Assembly (NCBI RefSeq): GCF_900115095.1
Contig: NZ_FOVH01000015.1
Location: 62,001 to 126,000, forward strand
DNA from: Actinomadura madurae
GTDB lineage: Bacteria; Actinomycetota; Actinomycetes; Streptosporangiales; Streptosporangiaceae
Direction of reading: 5' to 3'
DNA length: 64,000 nt
Positions 8,646-16,882 of this stretch are shown one piece after another. The notes beneath the pieces are model-generated. The model was given only the letters and a program-made list of their open reading frames with translations, searched no databases and had not been told where the DNA came from. The first letter of the stretch is position 1. Every line of letters begins with the position of its first letter. Position numbers and translations under genes: made by a program.

Positions 8646-9544
8646 GCCCCGCCGAACCCCGCGAACCCGCCCGCGTCGACCCCGGCCTCCGGACGGCGGG
8701 CCCGACGGTGCTGCGCATGGTGGTGGGCGCGCAGCTGCGCCGGTTCCGGGAGGCCGCCGGCATCTCCACCGAGGCCGCCGGCTACGAGATCCGCGGCTCC
8801 CACTCCAAGATCAGCCGGATGGAGCTCGGGCGCGTCGGGTTCAAGGAGCGCGACGTCGCCGACCTGCTGACCCTCTACGGCGTGACCGAACCCGACCTTC
8901 GCGAGCCGCTCATGGAACTGGCCGAACACGCAAACACACCGGGATGGTGGCAGCAGTACGGCGACCTCGTCCCCGGGTGGTTCGAGCCGTACCTCGGCCT
9001 CGAACAGGGCGCGGTGCTCGTCCGCGTCTACGCCGTCCACGAGATCCCCGAGCTGCTGCAGGCCCCCGGCTACGCCCGCGCCCTGATCGCGGCGCGGTAC
9101 CCCGACGCGCCGCAGGAGGAGATCGACCGCCGGGCCGAGCTGCGGGCGCGCCGCCGCCGCGTCTTCGAGCGCGCCGACCCGCTGCGGCTGTGGGCGATCC
9201 TGGACGAGGCGGCGCTGCGCCGGACGGTCGGCGGCACCGCGGTCATGCGCGCCCAGATCGAGCATCTGATCGAGATGGCGGAGCTGCCGCACATCACCAT
9301 GCAGATCCTGCCGTTCGCCTCCGGCGGCCACGCGGCGGAGAGCGGGCCGGTGACGCTGCTGCGGTTCGCCGAGCCCGAACTGCCCGACGTGGTCTACCTG
9401 GAGCAGCTCACCGGCGCCCTCTACCCCGACCGGCCGTCCGACATCACCCGGTACCGGGACGTCATGAACCGCATCGGGGTCCAGGCCGAGCGGCCGGCCC
9501 GGACCGCCGCGATCCTGCGGGACGTCCTGTCCCGGCTCCGCTGA
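8642..9544 (+). CDS. XRE-family regulator with DUF5753 domain
   Basis: A 300-residue cytoplasmic DNA-binding protein. The N-terminal helix-turn-helix spans about residues 20-80 (LRRFREAAGISTEAAGYEI, SHSKISRMELGR). The C-terminal two-thirds is the DUF5753 domain (GWWQQYGDLVPGWFEPYLGLE, LLQAPGYARALI, LPFASGGHAAESGPVTLLRF). Such regulators are numerous in actinomycetes and are often paired with small DUF397 proteins; no DUF397 gene is visible here. Instead it overlaps the stop of the DUF574 methyltransferase by 4 bp, so that protein may be its functional partner (inference). Confidence 0.88.
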   Translation: MSPAEPREPARVDPGLRTAGPTVLRMVVGAQLRRFREAAGISTEAAGYEIRGSHSKISRMELGRVGFKERDVADLLTLYGVTEPDLREPLMELAEHANTPGWWQQYGDLVPGWFEPYLGLEQGAVLVRVYAVHEIPELLQAPGYARALIAARYPDAPQEEIDRRAELRARRRRVFERADPLRLWAILDEAALRRTVGGTAVMRAQIEHLIEMAELPHITMQILPFASGGHAAESGPVTLLRFAEPELPDVVYLEQLTGALYPDRPSDITRYRDVMNRIGVQAERPARTAAILRDVLSRLR

Positions 9545-9552
9545 CGCGCGGG

Positions 9553-9582
9553 CTACTTCTTCGCGGGCTACTTCTTCGCGGG
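9553..9582. repeat. 15-bp tandem duplication of a gene's 3' end
   Basis: CTACTTCTTCGCGGG occurs twice head to tail. On the minus strand each copy encodes the terminal Pro-Ala-Lys-Lys-stop of the reductase-like gene, so the second copy lies just beyond the functional stop codon. Confidence 0.85.
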
Positions 9583-10128
9583 CACGTAGGTCGCGACGAT
9601 GACGCCGGTCTCGAACGTCGTCGTGCCGGCCAGCTCGAAGGTCGCGGAGAAGTCCTCGCGGGTGAGCAGCTCCGCCGGGTCGCCGGTGCCGACGACGACC
9701 GGGTGGATCCACAGGCGCAGTTCGTCCAGCAGGCCGTGCTCGACGAGCGTCCGCGAGACGGGGCCGAAGCCGTACTGCAGGATGTCCTGGCCGTCCTGCT
9801 CCTTCAGCTTGGTGATCTCGGCGACGGCGTCCGCGCGCGGGATGACGGTCGTGTCCCCCCAGCCGGGCTTGCGCAGGGTGTCGGAGACGACGTAGTGGGG
9901 CAGGGTGTTCATCCGGACGCCGAAGTCGCCGGTGGCCTCCTCCATCGCCGGCCACGCCTGCGAGAAGCCGTCGAACGTCGCCCGGCCCATCAGCAGCGCG
10001 CCGCAGGAGAACAGCAGCTCCTGCGCGTAGGCCGCGGCCTCGTCCTGGAAGTAGGCCGACGTCCAGTTCTGCGGGTTCTCGATGACGCCGTCGAGCGAGA
10101 TGTAGGTCGAGCTGATGATCTTGCGCAT
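9568..10128 (-). CDS. Dihydrofolate-reductase-like (RibD C-terminal) family protein
   Basis: A 186-residue protein of the RibD C-terminal/DHFR fold. It starts MRKIISSTYISLDGVIE, typical of the family. GALLMGRATFDGF and DILQYGFGPVSRTLVEHGLLDELRLWIHPVVVGTG are the NADPH-binding strand and the conserved C-terminal block. It probably reduces some substrate with NAD(P)H, but members are rarely characterised and true folate reduction should not be assumed. The ATG has a GGAGGA ribosome site. The last four codons and stop are tandemly duplicated just downstream. It is divergent from the SARP gene. Confidence 0.85.
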   Translation of the reverse strand: MRKIISSTYISLDGVIENPQNWTSAYFQDEAAAYAQELLFSCGALLMGRATFDGFSQAWPAMEEATGDFGVRMNTLPHYVVSDTLRKPGWGDTTVIPRADAVAEITKLKEQDGQDILQYGFGPVSRTLVEHGLLDELRLWIHPVVVGTGDPAELLTREDFSATFELAGTTTFETGVIVATYVPAKK

Positions 10129-10190
10129 GGTGTCCTCCGTGGTCGATCGTTCGCGGTCTCGCGATCCGGGACCACTGTGCGCGACACCGT

Positions 10191-10207
10191 TTACGGGATC
10201 CTTACGG
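10191..10207 (+). promoter_or_regulatory. 11-bp-phased direct repeat upstream of SARP gene
   Basis: TTACGG at 10191-10196 and again at 10202-10207 gives an exact 11-bp period, one helical turn. SARP proteins are known to bind direct heptamer repeats spaced in multiples of 11 bp near the -35 region. The ATG of the SARP gene is 38 bp further on. This is a candidate autoregulatory site. Confidence 0.45.
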
Positions 10208-10244
10208 TTTCTCTGCGCTGGTCGGTGCGCATTAGGGTCACCGC

Positions 10245-13200
10245 ATGCGCTTCGGGGTGCTCGGGCCGCTCGCCGTCTGGACCGACCAGGGCGGGCTCGT
10301 CCCGGTGCCCGGGTTGAAGGTGCGGGCCCTGCTGGCGGACCTGCTGGTGCACGAGGGCCGTCCGGTGCCCGCCGACCGGCTCGTCGACGACCTGTGGGGA
10401 GACGCGCCGCCCGGCAATCCGATGGGCGCGCTGTCGGCGAAGGTGTCGCAGCTGCGCCGGGTGCTGGAGGACGCGGAGCCGGGCGCCCGGACGCTGGTGG
10501 AGTCGCGCCCGGCCGGATACCTGCTCGGGGCGGGCGACGAGCGGGTGGACGCCCGCAGGTTCCAGGATCTGGTCGGTACGGCGCGCCGGGCGGAGGAGCC
10601 GAAGGAGAAGTCGGCGCTGTTCGCGGAGGCGCTGGGCCTGTGGCGCGGCCCCGCGTTCGCCGACCTCCGGGACGAGCCGTTCACCCGGGCGGCGGTCACC
10701 CGGCTGGAAGAGCTGCGGCTGACCGCGCTGGAGGAGCACGCCGAGGTCCGGCTCGACCTGGGCGAGCACGGGGCGCTGGCGGCCGACCTCGGCGACGCGG
10801 TGGAGGAGCACCCGCTGCGGGAGCGGCTGAGGGCCGCGCACATGCGCGCGCTCTACCGGGCGGGGCGGCAGAACGAGGCGCTGGAGAGCTACGAGCGCTA
10901 CCGGACGCTGCTCGCCGACGAGCTGGGCCTCGATCCCGGGGCCGAGCTCGCCGACCTCCAGCGGGCGATCCTGCGCCAGGACCCGGGCCTGGACGCGCCC
11001 GCTCCGTCTCGCGGGCGGTCGAACCTGCCCGTCCCGCCGACGGAGCTGATCGGGCGGGACGGGGCCGTCCGGGAGATCCGGGCGCGGATCGGCACCGACC
11101 GGCTGGTCACGCTGACCGGGCCGGGCGGGGTCGGCAAGACGCGGCTCGCGATCGAGACGGCGGGCGGCCTCGTGGACGCCTTCGCCGACGGCGTGTGGAT
11201 GGCGGAGCTGGCGGGCTTCGAGCGCTCGACGGTCCCCGACCTGGCGGAGGTCGTCACGGCGATCCTCGACATCCGGGACGCGCCGGGCGCGCCGGAGGCC
11301 GCGCTGGACCGGCTCGCGGCGGCGCTCGGCGCCCGCCGGCTGCTGCTCGTCCTGGACAACTGCGAGCACGTGGTCGAGCAGGCGGCCGGGCTGGCGGAGC
11401 TGCTGCTGCGCAGGGTGCCGGGCGTGCGGGTGCTCGCGACGAGCCGGGAGCCGCTCGGGCTGCCCGGCGAGGTGGTGTGGGCGGTCCCGCCGCTGGACGT
11501 GCCCGGCGATGGGGACGATCCGGCCGCGGCGAGCGCGGTCCGGCTGTTCGCGGCGCGGGCGGAGGCGGCGTCGCGGGACTTCCGGCTGGACGAGGCGACG
11601 GCCGGTCCGGCCGGCGAGCTGTGCCGGCGGCTGGACGGCATCCCGCTCGCGCTGGAACTGGCCGCGACCAGGGTGCGGACGCTCGGGGTGGAGGGGCTCG
11701 TCCGGCGGCTCGACGACCGGTTCCGGCTGCTGTCGTCCGGGCACCGCGGCGCCCCGGCCCGGCAGCGGACGCTCACCGCGATGATCGACTGGAGCTGGGA
11801 CCTGCTGACCGGGCCGGAGCGGGCGGTGCTGCGGCGGCTGGCGGTGCACGCCGACGGCTGCGCGGCCGAGTCGGCGGAGGCGGTGTGCGCGGGAGAGGAC
11901 GTCCCCGAGGAGGAGGTCCTCGACCTGCTGGTCCGGCTGGTCGACCGGTCGCTGGTCGTGATGACGGAGCGCCCCGGCGAGGGCCCCCGGTACCGGCTGC
12001 TGGAGTCCGTCGCCGCGTACGCGGCCGAGCGGCTGGCCGAGGCGGGCGAGGCCGAACGGGCGCGGGCCGCGCACCGCCGCTACTACCTGGACCTCGCCGA
12101 ACGGGCGGAGTCCCGGCTCAGGGGAGCGGAGCAGGCGGCCGAACTCCGCGGGCTCGACATCGAGTCGCCGAACCTGCGGGCCGCGCTCGACGCCGCCCCG
12201 GGCGAGGAGGCGTTGCGGCTGGTCAACGCGCTCGCGTGGTACTGGTTCCTGCGCGGCAGGCTGACCGAGGCGCTGCGGTCGCTGGAGGCGGCGCTCGCGC
12301 GGGACGGCGGGTCGCCCGCCGCGCGGGCCAGGGCGCTGGCGTGGCAGGCGGGGCTGGCCGTGCTGAAGGGCGTCCCCGGCGACTGGGCGGCCCGCCGCGA
12401 CGAGGCCCTCCGGCTCGCCGACGCGACGGGCGACGCCGAACTGAAGGCCTGGGCGCGCTGGTTCCTGGCCTTCGCCCGGTTCGAGGTGGACGACGTCACG
12501 GCGAGCACCGTTCTCCTGGACGAGGCGCTGGCCGGCTTCCGGGCGCTGGGCGACCGCTGGGGCGAGGCGGCGGCGCTGGCGCAGCGCGCCATGTTCGCCC
12601 ACGCCCGCGGCGACCCGGCCGCGCTGGAGCGCGACGCACAGCGGGCCGAGGCCCTGTTCACCGGGCTCGGCGACCGGTGGGGGCGGCTCCAGGCGGTGGA
12701 GTGGCTCGGCGGGCTGGCGGAGCTGACCGGCGACTACGACCGGGCCGAGCGGCTCCAGCACGACGCGCAGCGGATGGCCGAGGAGCTGCGGATGTGGCCG
12801 GACGTCGCCATGCGGATGGCGTGGCGCGGCTGGATCGCCCATCTGCGCCGCGACCAGGCGTCCGCCCGCCGGCTGTTCGGGCGGGCGCACCGGGTCGCCG
12901 TCGAGCAGGGGTTCGCGCAGGCCGTGACGTTCGCCGAGCTCGGGCTCGGGCTGGCGGCGCGCTGCGAGGGCCGGCCGGACGACGCGGAGGACCGGCTGCG
13001 GCCCATGCTGGCGGCGGTGTCGCCCGAGGAGTTCCCGCCGCTGTACCTGCCGATGATCCAGACCGCGCTCGGGTTCGCGGCGGAGGCGCGCGGCGACGCG
13101 GTGTCCGCCGTCCGCTACCAGCGGGACGCGCTGGCCGTGGCGATCCGGCTGGAGGCCCCGCGCGACCTGGCGGGCTCCCTGGAGGGCCTGGCCGGAGCGC

Positions 13201-13448
13201 TGTCCCTGGCGGGCCGGGCGGACGACGCGGCGATCGCGCTGGGGAAGGCGGCGGCCGTCCGGAAGGCGGCCGGCGTGCCGGCCGGGCCCGTGGAACAGGA
13301 CGACATCGACCGGGCCGCCGCGCGGATCGGGGACGCGGCGGGCGCGGACGCGTTCGCCGCCGGAGCCGCCCTTGAGCCCGGGGAGATCCTGCGCCGCGCG
13401 GAGGCCGTCCCGCCCGAAGGCCGCTCGGTCTGGGCGGACGATAGGTGA
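10245..13448 (+). CDS. SARP/AfsR-type regulator: DNA-binding-BTAD-ATPase-TPR
   Basis: A 1,067-residue cytoplasmic pathway regulator. Residues 1-95 form the winged-helix OmpR-like DNA-binding domain (MRFGVLGPLAVW; RALLADLLVHEGRPVPADRLVDDLWG). Residues 95-245 form the BTAD helices (LRERLRAAHMRALYRAGRQNEALESYERYR). An NB-ARC-type ATPase follows, with Walker A GPGGVGKT near residue 292, Walker B LLLVLDNCEH, and GIPLALELAA. The C-terminal 400 residues are alpha-helical TPR-like. AfsR-class regulators activate secondary-metabolism or export genes; the immediately following gene set, 89 bp downstream on the same strand, is an ABC exporter, the obvious target. Phased direct repeats precede both this gene and the exporter. 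Confidence 0.92.
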   Translation: MRFGVLGPLAVWTDQGGLVPVPGLKVRALLADLLVHEGRPVPADRLVDDLWGDAPPGNPMGALSAKVSQLRRVLEDAEPGARTLVESRPAGYLLGAGDERVDARRFQDLVGTARRAEEPKEKSALFAEALGLWRGPAFADLRDEPFTRAAVTRLEELRLTALEEHAEVRLDLGEHGALAADLGDAVEEHPLRERLRAAHMRALYRAGRQNEALESYERYRTLLADELGLDPGAELADLQRAILRQDPGLDAPAPSRGRSNLPVPPTELIGRDGAVREIRARIGTDRLVTLTGPGGVGKTRLAIETAGGLVDAFADGVWMAELAGFERSTVPDLAEVVTAILDIRDAPGAPEAALDRLAAALGARRLLLVLDNCEHVVEQAAGLAELLLRRVPGVRVLATSREPLGLPGEVVWAVPPLDVPGDGDDPAAASAVRLFAARAEAASRDFRLDEATAGPAGELCRRLDGIPLALELAATRVRTLGVEGLVRRLDDRFRLLSSGHRGAPARQRTLTAMIDWSWDLLTGPERAVLRRLAVHADGCAAESAEAVCAGEDVPEEEVLDLLVRLVDRSLVVMTERPGEGPRYRLLESVAAYAAERLAEAGEAERARAAHRRYYLDLAERAESRLRGAEQAAELRGLDIESPNLRAALDAAPGEEALRLVNALAWYWFLRGRLTEALRSLEAALARDGGSPAARARALAWQAGLAVLKGVPGDWAARRDEALRLADATGDAELKAWARWFLAFARFEVDDVTASTVLLDEALAGFRALGDRWGEAAALAQRAMFAHARGDPAALERDAQRAEALFTGLGDRWGRLQAVEWLGGLAELTGDYDRAERLQHDAQRMAEELRMWPDVAMRMAWRGWIAHLRRDQASARRLFGRAHRVAVEQGFAQAVTFAELGLGLAARCEGRPDDAEDRLRPMLAAVSPEEFPPLYLPMIQTALGFAAEARGDAVSAVRYQRDALAVAIRLEAPRDLAGSLEGLAGALSLAGRADDAAIALGKAAAVRKAAGVPAGPVEQDDIDRAAARIGDAAGADAFAAGAALEPGEILRRAEAVPPEGRSVWADDR

Positions 13449-13458
13449 TTTGTCCGTA

Positions 13459-13480
13459 TTGCAGGAAGGTTGCGAAAGGT
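13459..13480 (+). promoter_or_regulatory. 11-bp-phased TTGC direct repeat upstream of exporter operon
   Basis: TTGCAGGAAGG is followed directly by TTGCGAAAGGT, so TTGC recurs with an 11-bp period at 13459 and 13470, in the 89-bp gap between the SARP gene and the exporter. The spacing matches the SARP mode of binding, although the sequence differs from the TTACGG repeat ahead of the SARP gene. Confidence 0.35.
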
Positions 13481-13537
13481 CAAGAAGTCGTCACACCCCC
13501 TTGTGGCGCCCCCGCCCTTGAATGATCATGATCCGCC

Positions 13538-16500
13538 GTGGGACGACGGGGGCTGGTGCTGAGCCGGATGGCCGGCGATCGCACGCTGGTGCTCGCCGCG
13601 TGCGCGACCGCGCTGTTCGCGACCACCGTCCTCGCGGCCCTGGTCGGCTACACCGGGTCGGTGACGCGCGAAGGGCTCCGGCGCACGCTCGCCGACGCCA
13701 CGTTCGCGTCCGTCGGGACGACCCTCGGCACGCAGGTCCCCCCGAACGGGCTCGCCGAGGTGCGGGGGCAGGTCGACCGGGCGCTGAAGCAGATCTACCG
13801 GGACGTCCCGCTCGCGGTCTCGATGAGCGTGCGCAGCGACTCCTACACGCTTCCCGGGCAGGAGGAGAGCGACCACCCCGAGCTGACCGCCTTCGGGACC
13901 TACACCGGCATCGAGCGGCACGCGCGGCTCGCCGAGGGCCGCTGGCCCGGCGCCGGCTCCGGGAAGGGCGCCGGCTCCGGGGAGATCGAGGCCGTCCTGC
14001 CCGTGGCCGCCGCCCGCGCCATGCGCGCCGAGCCGGACGACGTCCTCACGCTCCACGGGCGCGTCGACAAGAAGTCGGTCGTGAAGGTGCGCGTCGTCGG
14101 GCTCTTCGAGGTCCCGAACCCGCAGGACTACTTCTGGCAGGACGACAAGCTCGTCACGACCGGTGTCGAGAAGCTCGACTACACGACCTACGGGCCGTTC
14201 GTGGCGTCCCCCGAGGTGTTCGCCGACCGGTTCACCGGGACCGGCTCCGAGGCCCGCTTCACCGTCATGCCCGACCTGCGCGGCGTCGCGCCCGGCGACC
14301 TCGGCCCCCTCGGCGACCGCGTCGCCGGCGGGGCCGACACCTTCAAGGAGGCCGGCGACGGCGCGCAGTTCAGCGTCGCGACGGACCTGCCCGAGCTGAC
14401 CGGCCAGCTGCGCACCGCCCTCCAGGTGGCACGGTCCACGATGCTCATCCCGGTGCTCCAGCTCGTCCTGCTGGCGGGCTGCGCGTGGCTGCTCGTCGCC
14501 CGGCTGCTCGCCGACCACCGGCGCGGCGAGGTCGCGCTGCTGCGCACCCGCGGCCTCGGGATGCGGCAGCTCGCCCGGCTCGGCCTCGCCGAGGGCCTGC
14601 TGATCGTGCTGCCCGCCGCGGTGCTCGGCCCGCTGCTCGCCCGGCCGCTGCTGCGGCTCGCCGGGCACGCGCCGGCCGTCCACGCGTCCGGGCTGCGGCT
14701 GGACGCCGGGCCCGCCGCGCCGCTGTGGATCGTGTCCGCGCTGACGGCCCTCGCCTGCGCCGCCGTCCTGACGATCCCGACGCTGCGCGGCGCGAACCGC
14801 ACGTTCGTCGAGGCGCAGGCCGGGATCGGGCGGCAGGGGCGCGGCGGCCTGCGCGGCTCGGGCGTCGACCTCGCGCTCCTGCTCGTCGCGGGGCTCGCGA
14901 TCTGGCAGCTCACCCGGTACGGGGCGGACGGCGCGGGCGCCGGGGACGGCACGTCCGGCATCGACCCGTTCATCGTGTCCGGCCCGGCGCTGGCGCTGCT
15001 CGCCGGCGGGGTGCTGCTGCTCCGGGTGGTGCCGCTGGTCTCCCGCGCCGCCGAACGGGTCGCCACCCGGGGCCGCGGGCTCGTGCCCGTCCTCGGCACC
15101 CGGCAGGTCGGCCGGCGCCAGCTCCGGTACACCGGGCCGGTGCTGCTGCTCGTCATGGCGATGGCCGTCGGGGTGCTGTCGGTGACGACGATGGCGACTT
15201 GGCGCCGGTCGCAGACCGATCAGGCCGACTTCCAGAGCGGCGCCGACCTGCGGCTGTCCGCCTCGACCCGCGAGGCGGGCCCGGGGCCGCTCGGGCAGGG
15301 CGCGCGGTTCGCGGGGCTGCCCGGCGTCACGGCCGCGTCGCCGGTGCTGCGCACGGACGCCGACCTCGGCACCGAACCCGCGACGCTGCTCGGCGTCGAC
15401 GCCGGAGGGCTCGGGCCGCTGCTGAGCGTCCAGCCCGGCCTGCGGGACGACCTGCGGCTGGACGAGCTGGCGAGGGCCCGCCCCGCCGCCCCCGCGCTGA
15501 CCGTCCCCGGCAGGCCCCGGCGGGTGCTGTTCGACCTGCGGCTCCGCCGCACCGGCCCCGTCCCCGAGGTCCCGCCCGCGTACACGCCGCCGCCCGGCAA
15601 GGGGTACCGGGTCGCGGTGACCGTCGTGGACGCGCGCGGGCTGACGCGGCGGGTGACCCTGCCCTCGATCGACGCGGACGGCGAGGAGCACACCGTCGCC
15701 CTCGACACCGCGGAGCTGGCCGGGCCCGGCGGCGTGCCGTCCTACCCGCTGTCCGTCCGGAGCGTCCACTACCTCTACGACGACAACACGTTCTCCGGCA
15801 CCCTCGACCTGGAGCTGCTCGGCGTGCGCGGCGACGGCACCGGGCAGGCCGCGCTGCCCGCCGGATCCCGCTGGGACGCGTTCGCCGACTCCCCGAACGC
15901 CGAGAACCCGATCAAGCCGAGTGTCAAGGACCCGGGGGACGCGCTAGCCGAGTTCGCGCTCCCCGCGTCCCCGGCACCGAACCCGAACCGGGGCATCTAC
16001 GGCTTCGCGACCGGCGCGGGCGTGCACGCCGTCCTCGGCACGTCCGCCCCGCCGTCGCACGACGCGCAGAACACCGACCTCCTCCCGGCCGTCCCCGGCG
16101 TGGTCACCGGCGAGATGGCCGGACGCGCCAGGACCGGCGTCGGCGGCACCCTCACCGTCAGCACCGTGGACGGCGACCAGCCGATCAAGGTCATGGGCAT
16201 CGTGCCGGCCCTGCCGAGCGTGCCGGCCGGCCGGCCCGGCGTCCTGGTCGACCTGCCCACCCTCACCCAGAGCCGGATCTCCGTGCTCGGCGCGGCCGGC
16301 GACAGCGTCACGCCCCGCGAATGGTGGGCGTCGGCGCGCGCCGGCCGCACGGGCCCGGCCGTCCGGGAGCTCGCCCGGCACCCCGGCTGGGGCGAGGTCG
16401 CCGCCGACCGCGCCCGGACCCGCGCCCGGCTCCGCGACGCCCCGCTCGGCGCGGCCCTCCAGGGCGCCCTCATCCTCGGCTTCGGCGCGGCGCTGGCGTT

Positions 16501-16882
16501 CGCCGTCATCGCGTTCGTGGTGAACGCGGCCGTCACCGCCGGGGAGCGGCACCGCGAGTTCGCCGTGCTGCGGGCGCTCGGCGTCCACCCCCGGCAGGTC
16601 GCGGGGATGCTCGCGATCGAGCAGGCCTACCTGGTCGCGCTGGGGCTGCTCGGCGGGACGGTCCTCGGGCTGGTCGTGGCGCGGCTCGTCGTCCCGCACA
16701 TCGTGCTCAGCGTCCAGGCCGCGCAGCCGTACCCGCCCGCCGACCTCGTCGTCCAGTGGCCCGTGGTGCTCGGCGTGCTCGCGGCCGTGGCCGCCGTGCT
16801 CGGGCTCGTCCTCGCGCCCGTCGTCCGGACGCTGCGGCGCCGCGACCCCGGCGCCGGCCTGCGGGTGGGGGAGGACCGATGA
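13538..16882 (+). CDS. ABC transporter permease, FtsX-like, first subunit
   Basis: A 1,114-residue integral membrane protein of the MacB/FtsX permease type. A first membrane segment is near residues 15-40 (VLAACATALFATTVLAALVGY), followed by a large extracytoplasmic domain. Helix groups occur around residues 290-420 and 450-550, then a second large outer domain. A final FtsX block lies near residues 970-1090 (FGAALAFAVIAFVVNAAVTAGERHREFAVLRALG), whose GERHREFAVLRALG cytoplasmic loop is typical. The GTG start lacks a good ribosome site; ATG at 13568 is an alternative. The stop overlaps the ATG of the next permease. It probably exports a lipid, peptide or antibiotic, but the substrate is unknown. 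Confidence 0.85.
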   Translation: MGRRGLVLSRMAGDRTLVLAACATALFATTVLAALVGYTGSVTREGLRRTLADATFASVGTTLGTQVPPNGLAEVRGQVDRALKQIYRDVPLAVSMSVRSDSYTLPGQEESDHPELTAFGTYTGIERHARLAEGRWPGAGSGKGAGSGEIEAVLPVAAARAMRAEPDDVLTLHGRVDKKSVVKVRVVGLFEVPNPQDYFWQDDKLVTTGVEKLDYTTYGPFVASPEVFADRFTGTGSEARFTVMPDLRGVAPGDLGPLGDRVAGGADTFKEAGDGAQFSVATDLPELTGQLRTALQVARSTMLIPVLQLVLLAGCAWLLVARLLADHRRGEVALLRTRGLGMRQLARLGLAEGLLIVLPAAVLGPLLARPLLRLAGHAPAVHASGLRLDAGPAAPLWIVSALTALACAAVLTIPTLRGANRTFVEAQAGIGRQGRGGLRGSGVDLALLLVAGLAIWQLTRYGADGAGAGDGTSGIDPFIVSGPALALLAGGVLLLRVVPLVSRAAERVATRGRGLVPVLGTRQVGRRQLRYTGPVLLLVMAMAVGVLSVTTMATWRRSQTDQADFQSGADLRLSASTREAGPGPLGQGARFAGLPGVTAASPVLRTDADLGTEPATLLGVDAGGLGPLLSVQPGLRDDLRLDELARARPAAPALTVPGRPRRVLFDLRLRRTGPVPEVPPAYTPPPGKGYRVAVTVVDARGLTRRVTLPSIDADGEEHTVALDTAELAGPGGVPSYPLSVRSVHYLYDDNTFSGTLDLELLGVRGDGTGQAALPAGSRWDAFADSPNAENPIKPSVKDPGDALAEFALPASPAPNPNRGIYGFATGAGVHAVLGTSAPPSHDAQNTDLLPAVPGVVTGEMAGRARTGVGGTLTVSTVDGDQPIKVMGIVPALPSVPAGRPGVLVDLPTLTQSRISVLGAAGDSVTPREWWASARAGRTGPAVRELARHPGWGEVAADRARTRARLRDAPLGAALQGALILGFGAALAFAVIAFVVNAAVTAGERHREFAVLRALGVHPRQVAGMLAIEQAYLVALGLLGGTVLGLVVARLVVPHIVLSVQAAQPYPPADLVVQWPVVLGVLAAVAAVLGLVLAPVVRTLRRRDPGAGLRVGEDR

